This document shows positions 48,038-55,957 of a stretch of DNA of 64,000 nt, piece after piece (the first letter of the stretch is position 1; each line of letters begins with the position of its first letter). The translations under genes were made by a program, and so were the position numbers. The notes under the pieces were generated by a model. That model was not told where the DNA came from, did no database searches, and saw only the letters and a program-made list of their open reading frames with translations. Source of the DNA: AWTP1-13 sp963840075 (lineage in GTDB: Bacteria; Pseudomonadota; Alphaproteobacteria; Rhizobiales; Hyphomicrobiaceae); assembly GCA_963840075.1 (NCBI GenBank), contig CAWIXS010000018.1:124001-188000 (forward strand). Direction: 5' to 3'.

Positions 48038-49186
48038 CTACGGCCGGCCCACCGCCTCCTGAATGTTGCGGTGGTAGTGCGCGAGCGCCGGCTCGTTGCG
48101 GCCGAAGGTGGTGTGGGTCTGGGCGCCGGAGCCGAGCCCGCGCTGGATGTCGAGACAGACGGGGAAGTCCTCGTCGTCGACGGTGCGCATCAGGAGGTCC
48201 ATGTTGCGCTCCCAGTGGCGCTTCGCCTTGTCGGTGACGGCCGGCTCGGGCGCGAGCAGGGCGGCCTCGGCAATGCATCTGTCGGTGGCGCCGCCGACCG
48301 GGAACGCGCGCCAGGTCTCCAGATGGTCGCCCTGCCAGATCAGCAGCGCATTGGGAAACAGCGTGTAGATGATGACGCTGTGAGTGATCAGGTCCCAGCG
48401 GCTCTCCGGCTCCTTCGCGTTCTCCAGCAGGGAGCGGCGCGGAAGGGTGAGCCGGCCGTTGCGGCCGAAGGCGTCGAAGGCGTTGACGTTGGGCTGGAAG
48501 ATCGACGCGATGGTGGCCTTGTGCAGGATCGGCACGTGCCAGGTTTCCAGGAAGGTGTCGATCACGAGCTTCCAGTTCATGTCCTTGGCGAGCGTCTGTG
48601 TCGTGAAGTGGCTGTAGCCGCCGAAGCCGTAGGAGGCGAGCTCCGGACCAAGCCCGCCCAGCAGCGCGTCGACGTCGATCTCGCCGCCGGGCGTCGCCTT
48701 GACGAAGACCAGGCCGTGCTTCTCCGCCACGGGCAGGGGCACGAGACTGCGCTCGGCGCAGGTGAGGCCCGGGAAGGCGGTCTCGGACTCGAGCCGCGTC
48801 AGCCGGCCGTCGAGGTCGTAGCTCCAGGCGTGATAGGGGCATACGAACAGGCGCTTGCCCGAGCCCGTACCGCCTGCAACCTTCGCGCCGCGATGCCGGC
48901 ACACGTTGAGAAACGCCCCGAGCCTGCCGTCGCCGTTGCGGACCACCAGGATCGGCACGCCGGAGAGATCGTCGGCACGCCATGCGCCCGGGTTGGGCAG
49001 CTCGCAGGAGAGGCTGAAGAACTGCGGCTGGTCGCGGAAGAACCTCTGCTGCTCGCGCGCCGCCTGCTCGCGGCAGGTGTAGGTGGCGACGGGGTTGAGG
49101 AAGACCTCCTCGCCGAGCTCGGTGGTGCCGCGCTCGACGAAGTCGATGATCCTGCGGGTGAGGGCGACCTGGGTGGCGTGCTGCAT
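48038..49186 (-). CDS. Rieske non-haem iron oxygenase, alpha subunit
   Basis: A ring-hydroxylating-type oxygenase of 382 residues. The Rieske cluster ligands are C96/H98 (NVCRHRG) and C116/H119 (CPYHAWSYD). The mononuclear iron site is in VIDTFLETWHVPILHK: H217 and H222, with D210 as the likely electron bridge and a further Asp near FPVCLDIQRGL. No beta subunit, ferredoxin or reductase gene is adjacent. Sequence alone does not tell an aromatic-ring dioxygenase from a demethylase or other monooxygenase. ATG 49186. Confidence 0.9.
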   Translation of the reverse strand: MQHATQVALTRRIIDFVERGTTELGEEVFLNPVATYTCREQAAREQQRFFRDQPQFFSLSCELPNPGAWRADDLSGVPILVVRNGDGRLGAFLNVCRHRGAKVAGGTGSGKRLFVCPYHAWSYDLDGRLTRLESETAFPGLTCAERSLVPLPVAEKHGLVFVKATPGGEIDVDALLGGLGPELASYGFGGYSHFTTQTLAKDMNWKLVIDTFLETWHVPILHKATIASIFQPNVNAFDAFGRNGRLTLPRRSLLENAKEPESRWDLITHSVIIYTLFPNALLIWQGDHLETWRAFPVGGATDRCIAEAALLAPEPAVTDKAKRHWERNMDLLMRTVDDEDFPVCLDIQRGLGSGAQTHTTFGRNEPALAHYHRNIQEAVGRP

Positions 49187-49204
49187 TGTTTCCTCGCTTC
49201 GAAA

Positions 49205-49340
49205 TGCTTGCAGGTTGGGTTGGGCCGTAGGCCGTAGCTTGGCTTAGCGCGAAGCGCGTAACCCAACATGCCACATGGACGGCCGCTGGCGCTTGCCGAC
49301 GTTGGGTTACGGCCCTTCGGGCCCAACCCAACCTACGCTA
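49205..49340. repeat. GTTGGGTT inverted element
   Basis: GGTTGGGTTGGGCCGTAGGC and GGCCCAACCCAACCTACG pair across about 130 bases, with inner pairs CGCGTAACCCAACATGCC and GACGTTGGGTTACGGCC. It lies between the Rieske gene start and the YfhO-like gene stop, both on the minus strand. Confidence 0.8.
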
Positions 49341-51734
49341 ACGCCGCCGACCCAGCAGGCCGACGAGGGCGCTGCGGAGGTTCTCCGGCGCGAGCGGCTG
49401 GAAGCTGAACACGACGCGGTGGCGGCCTTCGCTCACCTCCACGGCCCGGAACAGCACGTTGGCGCGCAGGAGCCGCGCGGGCTCTCCGTCCACCTCCACG
49501 ATCCAGCCCGGATAGTAGAGATCGTGCAGCACCAGGACGCCCGCCTGGGCGCTGTCCACCTCCACCTCCACCCGGTCCGGCCGCCAGGAGACGATCTGCG
49601 CGTAGTTGCCCTCGCGGTTGGTGAGCATCGGCCACTGCTTGCGCGAGGGGGCCGTGTCGTCGTCGATCAGCGCGGTCTCGCTGGCGGGGTTGACCTGGAA
49701 CAGCCCCGCTCGCACCTGGGCGTCCGCGTCCGCCACCACGATGCGGGTGATGAGCTTGACGCGCGGCTCGGGGTCGCTCAGCCGGTAGATCCATACCTTG
49801 GGCCCCGCCAGCACGACATCCGCCACCGGCCTGCGCGCCAGATGCGGGACCTTCTCGATCGGCTGGCCGAGCACGACGAATTCGAGGCCGAGCTCGCGTG
49901 CCAAGGCACTGTCGTAGCCGTCGAAGGAGGTGGGAAACAGGCGCTGGTCGACGATGTGGGTGGTCTCGCCCGGCGCCACCAGGCGGTCGTAGCTGCCGAT
50001 GCGCAGCGGGTTGTAGCCGTTGGTGGCTTCCAGCCCGCGCGTCATGGCGAGGTTCTGCCAGGACCCGGCCACGCCCACCACCTCGATGCGCGGGCGCTCG
50101 CCCTCCTTGCGGCGGGCGTCGATCTCCCGCTGCAGGAGGGCCAGGATCGCCGCGTCCTCGCCCCTGGGCTGCTCCAGCACCGAATAGTAGCCCGGCCCTT
50201 CGGCGTTGAGGCTCGAGGCGGCGTTCCACCATGCCAGCTCGCCGGCGGCGATCGCAGCGACGAGCCCGGCCGCAGTGGCCCGTGCCCGCATCGAGCCGGC
50301 CCAGGCGAGCGCCGCGATCACGGCGAGCACGATGGGGGCCACCTTGAGCACCTGCAGGAACGAGCTCCACCCGCGGTGCGAGCGCTCCGAGAACAGCACC
50401 GCCCAGGCGACGATGCCGAGCGCGCCCGCCGCCGTGAGGGCAAGGCGCCAGCGGGCGACCCGGGGCCGGCCTTCACGCACGTAGTCCGCCAGGAGGTGGC
50501 CGAGCATCAGCGCGATGAGCCCCACGAGCACGAAGGCGCCGTCGATCGGCCGGCGGAACAGGCTGATGCCCGGCACGTACTGGAAGGCGAGGGCGTAGAG
50601 CGGCGTATAGCGGCCGAGCGTGTAGAGCAGCGCCACGATCAGGGCGCCGGCGAGCACCCGCCGCCCCTGCCGTACCAGCCCGCCGCCGGCGACGCCGAGC
50701 CAGAGCAGCACGACGGTGGCGGCGGCGCCGATGAAGAGGTAGTTGAACGAGCGGTCGGTGGCCCCGACCGCGGGCAGGGTGTCGTAGTTCGGCCCCCAGT
50801 AGGCGGCCGTGGTCTCGAGCGAGCCCATCACGTTGGCGACCGCCAGGGTGGCGAGGTTCGCAGGATAGAGCGAGGCCTCGAGCGCGCTCTCGAGCAGGAT
50901 GGCGGGGCGGTTCGACAGGGCCGCGAACTGCACGGTGAGCAGCAGCGGCACCGCCACCAGCGCGGCGACCGTGAGCGCCATCGTTGCCAGCACCCAGCAG
51001 CGCTGCCGGAGCCACTCCAGCCGGCGCGGCGCGTCCACGATCTCGCCGGCGAGCACCGCCGCGAGCAGGAGGCACAGCATGAGCGCGATGTGGTTGCGGC
51101 CCAGCACCAGCACCGCCCCGACCACGCCGAAGGCCGCCGCAATCAGGATCGAGCGGCGATCCAGAGCGAGCGACAGGAGCAGCATGGCGGGCGGCAGCAT
51201 GGCATAGCTCAGGATGATCGCGGTGTGCTGCAGCCGCCCCGCGGCCGGCCCGCCGAGCATGAACACGGCGGCCGCCAGCACCGAGGCCGGCAGCGGCCAT
51301 CCCGCGCGCCAGCCCATGGCGCCGATGGCGAGCCCGCCCAGGAGTAGATGGGCGTAGACGATGAGGTCGAAGGTGCGCATCGACGGCGCGCCATCGAGGA
51401 AGGCCCAGGCGACGAAGGCCGGGGCGAAGATCAGCGACTGCGGATCGGCGATGCTCGGATGCCCGCCGTAGTGGTAGGGGTTCCAGAACGGCGTGTGGCC
51501 GGCGTGGATGGCCGAGGCGAGGAAGCGGAAGAAGGCGTAGAACTGGTTCTTGGCGTCCCAGGGCACAACCGTGTCGGTGACGATCCAGCGGCTCGCCGCG
51601 ATCGCCCAGACGGCCGCGATCAGCAGCCCCGCGAGCAGCAGCGCACGAAGGCAGACGCGTGCCGATGCGCTTCTGGCGTCGGGCCGGGCAACAGGGAAAC
51701 GGGCAATGGACAAAGTATGGGCCACGCGTGCCAT
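49338..51734 (-). CDS. YfhO-like polytopic membrane protein
   Basis: A protein of about 798 residues with roughly twelve TM helices in its first 550 residues, in the style of GT-C membrane glycosyltransferases. The first external loop has DTVVPWDAKNQFYAFFRFLA and HTPFWNPYHYGGHPSIADPQ, where the acidic Asp and WNP motifs are typical of YfhO. The C-terminal about 250 residues are soluble and end in a YfhO-like beta domain (VLVLHDLYYPGWIVEVDGEP). It probably transfers a sugar from a lipid carrier to an envelope polymer. Start 51734 is chosen from several in-frame options. Confidence 0.82.
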   Translation of the reverse strand: MARVAHTLSIARFPVARPDARSASARVCLRALLLAGLLIAAVWAIAASRWIVTDTVVPWDAKNQFYAFFRFLASAIHAGHTPFWNPYHYGGHPSIADPQSLIFAPAFVAWAFLDGAPSMRTFDLIVYAHLLLGGLAIGAMGWRAGWPLPASVLAAAVFMLGGPAAGRLQHTAIILSYAMLPPAMLLLSLALDRRSILIAAAFGVVGAVLVLGRNHIALMLCLLLAAVLAGEIVDAPRRLEWLRQRCWVLATMALTVAALVAVPLLLTVQFAALSNRPAILLESALEASLYPANLATLAVANVMGSLETTAAYWGPNYDTLPAVGATDRSFNYLFIGAAATVVLLWLGVAGGGLVRQGRRVLAGALIVALLYTLGRYTPLYALAFQYVPGISLFRRPIDGAFVLVGLIALMLGHLLADYVREGRPRVARWRLALTAAGALGIVAWAVLFSERSHRGWSSFLQVLKVAPIVLAVIAALAWAGSMRARATAAGLVAAIAAGELAWWNAASSLNAEGPGYYSVLEQPRGEDAAILALLQREIDARRKEGERPRIEVVGVAGSWQNLAMTRGLEATNGYNPLRIGSYDRLVAPGETTHIVDQRLFPTSFDGYDSALARELGLEFVVLGQPIEKVPHLARRPVADVVLAGPKVWIYRLSDPEPRVKLITRIVVADADAQVRAGLFQVNPASETALIDDDTAPSRKQWPMLTNREGNYAQIVSWRPDRVEVEVDSAQAGVLVLHDLYYPGWIVEVDGEPARLLRANVLFRAVEVSEGRHRVVFSFQPLAPENLRSALVGLLGRRR

Positions 51735-51965
51735 CCAGACATGACGGAGGGCAGGCGGCGTGGTGACCACCCTCAGCTTACCGACTTCCCCGACCGGCAA
51801 TGGTATTCGGTCCGCCGCGGAAGCTCAATCGGATCGGACCGGTGGCTTCGCAGGTGCAAAAAAGTGTCCAGAAAGCGATTGCCTGCGCCGACTCCGTGCA
51901 CGTAGACTTCCCGTCCCGCACCGTCTGCTGTCGTTCGGCCGTTCTCAAGATCGGAGAAGCACGTC

Positions 51966-52175
51966 ATGGCAGAGAGCGTCTACAAGATCATCGAGATCGT
52001 CGGCACCAGTCCCACGTCGTGGGAGAAGGCCGCGTCCGCGGCGGTGGAGCGCGCGGCCGCCACCCTGCGCGATTTGCGCATAGCCGAGGTGGCCGAGCAG
52101 GACCTCATCATCACCGACGGCAAGGTCGAGGCCTACCGCGTGCGCCTCAAGCTCTCGTTCAAGTACGAGGATTGA
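51966..52175 (+). CDS. dodecin flavoprotein
   Basis: This 69-residue protein assembles as a dodecameric shell that binds flavins, and in some members CoA. The dodecin pattern is complete: SVYKIIEIVGTSPTSWEKAA, AVERAAATLRDLRIAEV and GKVEAYRVRLKLSFKYED. GGAGAAG lies seven bases before ATG 51966. It stands alone between the YfhO-like gene and a repeat. The upstream 230 bases hold no other recognised feature. Confidence 0.95.
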   Translation: MAESVYKIIEIVGTSPTSWEKAASAAVERAAATLRDLRIAEVAEQDLIITDGKVEAYRVRLKLSFKYED

Positions 52176-52182
52176 CCCACCC

Positions 52183-52326
52183 GTCATCCCGGTCGAAGCG
52201 GTGCGAGCGGCACGCGAGCGACGCTCCGAACCGGGACCTCGTGAGCGTTCGACTCGCTGATGGAGGTCCCGGACAGCCTCGCCCCTGGCCCTGCGGGCCG
52301 GAGCTCGGCTTCCGGGATGACCGGTG
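52183..52326. repeat. CGTCATCCCGG inverted repeat element
   Basis: ACCCGTCATCCCGG and CCGGGATGACCGGTG ends are about 140 bases apart (the right end reads TTCCGGGATGACCGGTG). An internal GAGGTCCCGGACAGCC segment is shared with the copy at 55148-55257. It lies between dodecin and the alcohol dehydrogenase stop. Confidence 0.78.
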
Positions 52327-52332
52327 GACGGC

Positions 52333-53427
52333 TCAGAACAGGATGACGCCGCGGGCGACTTGGCCGGAGGTCAGCAGCTTGAAGCCCTCGTTGATCTCGT
52401 CGAACTTGTAGGTGCGGCTGATCAGGGCATCCAACTCGATGCGCCGGTCCATGTCGAGATCGGCGAGCACGCCGAAGTCGACGGTCGGGCGGATCGAGCC
52501 GTAGTAGGTGCCCGTGAGCTTCTTCTCCGCATACACCATCTGGAACGGCGAGATCGCCGCGGTCACGTTGAACGCTGGGATGCCGACCAGCACGGCATGC
52601 CCGCCGGGCGCAATGGCATCGACGACGAGCTTGGCCGTGATCTCGCCGCCGATGGCGTCGAAGGCATAGTCGACGCCGAGGCCGCCGGTCAGCCCGCGCA
52701 CGCGCTCCAGCGCGTTCTCGGACTTGGCATTGACGGTGTGGGTGGCGCCGAACTCCCGGGCGTAGGCCAGCTTGTTGTCGAGCAGGTCGCAGCCGATGAT
52801 CGTCCTGGCGCCGGCGAGCTTGGCGCCCTGCACCACGTTGAGGCCGACGCCGCCGCAGCCGACCACCAGCACGGTGGCGCCCGCCTCCACCTCGGCATGG
52901 CGGACCACCGCGCCGACGCCGGTCGCCACGCTGCAGCCGATGATGGCGGCGTGCGTCCAGGGCAGGTCCCGGCGGATCGTCACCACCTGCTCGGCCGGGC
53001 ACACCACGTACTCGGAGAACGTGCCGATGCGCGCCATCTGGTTCACCGGCTCGCCGTTGAGCTTGATGCGGGCGCTGCCGTCGTGCATGCGCCAGCGCGG
53101 GGTGTCGTTGTGGCCGGAGCACAGCACGGTGCGCCCCCGCGAGCAGTAGCTGCAGCGTCCGCAGTGCGGCCGGAACGAGAAGATGACGTGGTCGTCCTTC
53201 TTGACGTTGGTGACACCGGGGCCCAGCTCCACCACGATGCCCGCCGCCTCGTGGCCGAGCACCATCGGCAGAGGCAGCGGCCAGTCGCCGTTCATGATGT
53301 GCCAGTCGCTCATGCACACGCCGGCGGCCTTCACCTCGACGCGCACCTCGCCCGCCTTGGGCCCCTCCTGCTCCAGGTCGAGGATCTCGAGCGGCTTGTT
53401 GACTTCGGTCAGAACGGCGGCACGCAT
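52333..53427 (-). CDS. zinc-dependent medium-chain alcohol dehydrogenase
   Basis: A 364-residue MDR enzyme. Catalytic zinc ligands are C38 (GVCMSDWH), H59/E60 (VLGHEAAG) and C165 (IIGCSVATG). Structural zinc is bound by C89, C92, C95 and C103 (CGRCSYCSRGRTVLC). The NAD site is VVGCGGVGLNVVQGA at about 189-203. The overall pattern is that of class III-like/NDMA-type zinc alcohol dehydrogenases. Substrate unknown. ATG 53427 is preceded by GGAGGAGAC. Confidence 0.93.
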   Translation of the reverse strand: MRAAVLTEVNKPLEILDLEQEGPKAGEVRVEVKAAGVCMSDWHIMNGDWPLPLPMVLGHEAAGIVVELGPGVTNVKKDDHVIFSFRPHCGRCSYCSRGRTVLCSGHNDTPRWRMHDGSARIKLNGEPVNQMARIGTFSEYVVCPAEQVVTIRRDLPWTHAAIIGCSVATGVGAVVRHAEVEAGATVLVVGCGGVGLNVVQGAKLAGARTIIGCDLLDNKLAYAREFGATHTVNAKSENALERVRGLTGGLGVDYAFDAIGGEITAKLVVDAIAPGGHAVLVGIPAFNVTAAISPFQMVYAEKKLTGTYYGSIRPTVDFGVLADLDMDRRIELDALISRTYKFDEINEGFKLLTSGQVARGVILF

Positions 53428-53481
53428 GGGTCGTCTCCTCCAGTGGCGATGATTTCATGGGCGAGCCATTGGCACCAAGTC

Positions 53482-53673
53482 CTACAGCTCTACGTCGAAG
53501 CAGATGCGCGTCAGATCGATGCGGAACTCGACGGCTTCGAGATGCAGGATATCCCCCGAGCGCTTCAGGACCCCCTCCACCAGCTCGAACAGAGCGGTAT
53601 CGGCCCGAGCCTCGACGAAGGCGTCGAAGGCCTCGATGGTGACAGGCTCGGGGCGGCGCAGGGCGCTCGGCAT
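53482..53673 (-). pseudogene. short Uma2-like remnant
   Basis: The 63-residue frame opens SALRRPEPVTIEAFDAFVEA and continues DTALFELVEGVLKR, matching the start of Uma2 endonuclease-fold proteins (helix, then FELVEG). The rest (SGDILHLEAVEFRIDLTRIC) lacks the PD-(D/E)XK core. It is probably a truncated relative of the Uma2 gene immediately upstream on the same strand, though a small functional protein cannot be excluded. Confidence 0.5.
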
Positions 53674-53764
53674 GGGCTTTCTCCGGCGTGCCCCAGGTTA
53701 GCCGCGCCGGGCCCGCGTGTCATGCGCCCGTCATCCCGGAAGCCGAGCCGCAGGCGAGGGCCTA

Positions 53765-54343
53765 TCAGCCTGCGAGCACCTCGCCGAGGTCGACATCGAG
53801 GCCGGGCGGTTCGAGCCGGAGGCGAGGGCCGGTCACGATGCTCGTCTCGATGGCGTTGCCGGTTCCGCGCCGGTGGTGGATCAGCAGCGCCCGGTCGGGG
53901 TCGACGATCAGGTAGTGGCAGAGGCTGGGCAGGGTGAAGTAGCCCTGCAGCTTGACGCCATGGTCCCTCTGCTTGGTGCTCGGTGAGAGCACCTCGACGA
54001 GGATCAGCGGGTCGGGGACCTCCAGCACGCCGCGCGGCACCTTGGGGCCGCAGTAGACCAGTACGTCCGGCTGAGCGAGCTTGTTGCGAGAGAGCCGGAC
54101 CATCGGGCCGTCGACGGCCATGAAGCAGGGCAGGCCGGCGCGCTTGATGGCGTCGTGCAGCGCCAGGCTCATGGCGCCCTTCGCCTCCCAGTGCTGCGAG
54201 AGCTCCTCGAAGCCCGCGGCAGGGGCGTGTCTGACCACCACCTCACCGTCCCAGAGCTCGTACTTGCCCGCCTCCTTGGGCAGGTCCTCGTACCAGGCCA
54301 GGAACTCATCGGCCGTCATCTTGTGTTTCGGCAGGTCGATCAT
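53765..54343 (-). CDS. Uma2 family endonuclease-fold protein
   Basis: The 192-residue product has the Uma2/DUF820 pattern: MTADEFLAWYED and KYELWDGEVVV at the start, then QPDVLVYCG, ILVEVLSPSTKQRDHGVKLQ with the catalytic E-x-S/K arrangement, GYFTLPSLCHYLIVDPDRA and a C-terminal strand. Members are predicted PD-(D/E)XK nucleases, often multicopy, of unknown role. ATG 54343 gives the normal length. Confidence 0.88.
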   Translation of the reverse strand: MIDLPKHKMTADEFLAWYEDLPKEAGKYELWDGEVVVRHAPAAGFEELSQHWEAKGAMSLALHDAIKRAGLPCFMAVDGPMVRLSRNKLAQPDVLVYCGPKVPRGVLEVPDPLILVEVLSPSTKQRDHGVKLQGYFTLPSLCHYLIVDPDRALLIHHRRGTGNAIETSIVTGPRLRLEPPGLDVDLGEVLAG

Positions 54344-54393
54344 AACGACGGCATACCATGCGTATGCGGTGATGTAAAATGGTGTCCCAAGGT

Positions 54394-54487
54394 GGTGTCA
54401 GACCCTGCGGGTCTGACACCATGGCACCAGCGCCGGTCGAGAGATGGTGTCAGCCCCAACCTTCGCCGGGGCGGAGGGTCTGACACC
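54394..54487. repeat. GTGTCAGACC palindromes, copies 6 and 7
   Basis: A perfect 27-base palindrome (54394-54420) is followed by a second element (54446-54487) with GGTGTCAGCCCC and GGGTCTGACACC arms separated by an inner hairpin (CCCCAACCTTCGCCGGGG). The right end adjoins the kptA stop codon exactly as at the sirtuin gene (TAG then GTGTCAGACC on the minus strand). Confidence 0.85.
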
Positions 54488-55041
54488 TACGGCAACGCGA
54501 TGAACTCGGGCGGGACGGCGGCGGTGAGCCACACGCCGTTCTCCGCGCGGAAGAACGCGAAGCCGGCCGACCACATGCGCCCGGCGGCGACGCCGAGCAC
54601 GACCGGGCGCCCGTGGCGTCGCCCGACTGCCGTGGCGGTGGCGGCATCGAGCGACAGATGCACATGCTGGCGGCGCCCCGGCTTCAGCCCTTCGGCGCGG
54701 ATCGCGGCGATGTTGGCCTCCGCCGTGCCGTGGAACAGCACCGCGGGCGGCTCGCAGGGATCGAGCGCGAGGTCGATGTCGACGGAATGGCCCTGATTGG
54801 CCCGGATGCGCCGGCCCGCCTCGTCGAGCGCGAAGCGCTGCTTGTCGCTGGTGGCGACCACCTCCAGGATCAGCTCGCGCGTCAGCACCATGCCTTCCCT
54901 CGCGACGCACGCGATCAGCGTGTCGATCTCGGCCCAGCCCTGCGCGTCGAGCGTAAGGCCGATGCGCTGCGGGTTGTGCCGCAGCACCCGGCTCAGGAGC
55001 TTGCTGACCTTGCGGTGTTGCGCACCATTGCCCCGCGGCAT
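54487..55041 (-). CDS. kptA: RNA 2'-phosphotransferase (KptA/Tpt1)
   Basis: KptA removes an RNA 2'-phosphate by transferring it to NAD+, giving ADP-ribose 1'',2''-cyclic phosphate. The 184-residue product has the N-terminal winged helix (KVSKLLSRVLRHNPQRIGLT; GWAEIDTLI) with the conserved Arg-His, then RRIRANQGHSVDIDL, LFHGTAEANI and QHVHLSLDAATATAVGRRHG of the ADP-ribosyltransferase-like fold. Bacteria lack the tRNA-splicing substrate of yeast Tpt1, so its role here is unknown. It stands beside a Uma2 gene. Confidence 0.95.
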   Translation of the reverse strand: MPRGNGAQHRKVSKLLSRVLRHNPQRIGLTLDAQGWAEIDTLIACVAREGMVLTRELILEVVATSDKQRFALDEAGRRIRANQGHSVDIDLALDPCEPPAVLFHGTAEANIAAIRAEGLKPGRRQHVHLSLDAATATAVGRRHGRPVVLGVAAGRMWSAGFAFFRAENGVWLTAAVPPEFIALP

Positions 55042-55322
55042 CGTCTCTTCTTCTTCCTGTGGCGTTCGCCCGCCAACGGCGCTGGAGTGCGGCTTACGCG
55101 CCTATTGCGGCGGCAGCTCGGTCATCAGCTTGGCGATGCGGGCGAAGGACACGGCAGGCGAGCGGCGCTCCGATCCGGGACCTCGTAAGGTCTCGATTCG
55201 TTCCGGGAGGTCCCGGACAGCCGCGCCTGCAGCTCGGCTTCCGGGACGACGGTGGAGGGGTCTGGTGTGTATTTCGCATCCATCCACAGATTTGGAGGCA
55301 TACCCATCCCATAGCTCTTGTG
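55042..55322. other. repeat-interrupted spacer upstream of the dcw cluster
   Basis: On the minus strand at 55088-55150 a frame ends VSFARIAKLMTELPPQ and a stop; it looks like the C-terminus of a lost gene. Immediately upstream lies a CGTCATCCCGG-family repeat (55148-55257, containing GGAGGTCCCGGACAGCC and GCTCGGCTTCCGGGACGACG), which may have replaced the rest of that gene. Nothing else is recognised. Confidence 0.5.
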
Positions 55323-55357
55323 AACCATTGACTCCCAAAGTCGCCCATGTGATCCCA
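55323..55357 (-). promoter_or_regulatory. MraZ operator: TGGGN boxes at 10-base spacing
   Basis: On the minus strand three perfect TGGGN boxes lie at 55353-55357 (TGGGA), 55343-55347 (TGGGC) and 55333-55337 (TGGGA), each separated by five bases, with a degenerate TGGTT at 55323-55327. This matches the described MraZ binding pattern of TGGGN direct repeats with 5-base spacers. It lies about 105-140 bases before the mraZ start, and a TTGACT (55328-55333) inside it could be a -35 element. MraZ would thus repress its own dcw operon. Confidence 0.8.
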
Positions 55358-55462
55358 TACGAATCCAGACAGCGCACCTCGCGTCGCCCAGGATGTTTCG
55401 GGAGCGGCTGACGGACAATCAGTGATCGGTGAACGGCGTCAGGCGGGGCTCGAGCAACGGGG

Positions 55463-55957
55463 ATGGAGCGCTTTGTCTCGACATTCATCAACAAAATCGA
55501 CGCCAAGGGGCGGGTGTCCGTACCTGCCTCCTTTCGCGCCGTGCTGGAGCACCACGGGCTCGTCGACGGCGGCATCTACTGCTACCCCTCGCTCGACGCT
55601 CCGGCGCTCGATGCAGGCGGCAAGAGCCTTGCGGCGAACATCGACCGGCTTCTCGACGGTCTGCCGGACTATTCGGACGAGCGGGACGAATTGTCTGTCG
55701 CGCTCTACGGCGACGTCGTCACCCTCAGCATCGATCAGGACGGACGCATCGTGCTTCCTGAAGCGCTTCGTGCCCACGCCGGCCTTTCGACCCACGTCGC
55801 CTTCGTCGGCCTCGGGCAGAAGTTCCAGCTGTGGGAGCCCGCGCGCTTCGAGGCCCGGCGGGCGGGAGCGCGCGAGAAGGTGCGCGACCACCGCAAGCTG
55901 TTCGGCGCGGATCGCCGCCTCCTCGTGGACGGCGGTGAGGGAGGGGCACGGGAATGA
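55463..55957 (+). CDS. mraZ: MraZ transcriptional regulator
   Basis: The first gene of the division and cell-wall cluster. The 164-residue product has two SpoVT/AbrB-like repeats: FVSTFINKIDAKGRVSVPAS at about 4-23, and VVTLSIDQDGRIVLPEALRA in the second half, each with the D-x-x-G-R-(V/I) motif. MraZ forms ring oligomers that bind the TGGGN repeats found upstream. It overlaps rsmH by four bases (ATGA). Confidence 0.96.
   Translation: MERFVSTFINKIDAKGRVSVPASFRAVLEHHGLVDGGIYCYPSLDAPALDAGGKSLAANIDRLLDGLPDYSDERDELSVALYGDVVTLSIDQDGRIVLPEALRAHAGLSTHVAFVGLGQKFQLWEPARFEARRAGAREKVRDHRKLFGADRRLLVDGGEGGARE

Noticed and set aside
49275..51347. 690-codon plus-strand open frame
   Set aside because: Antisense to the YfhO-like gene; translation is a run of Arg/His/Gln-rich low-complexity sequence.
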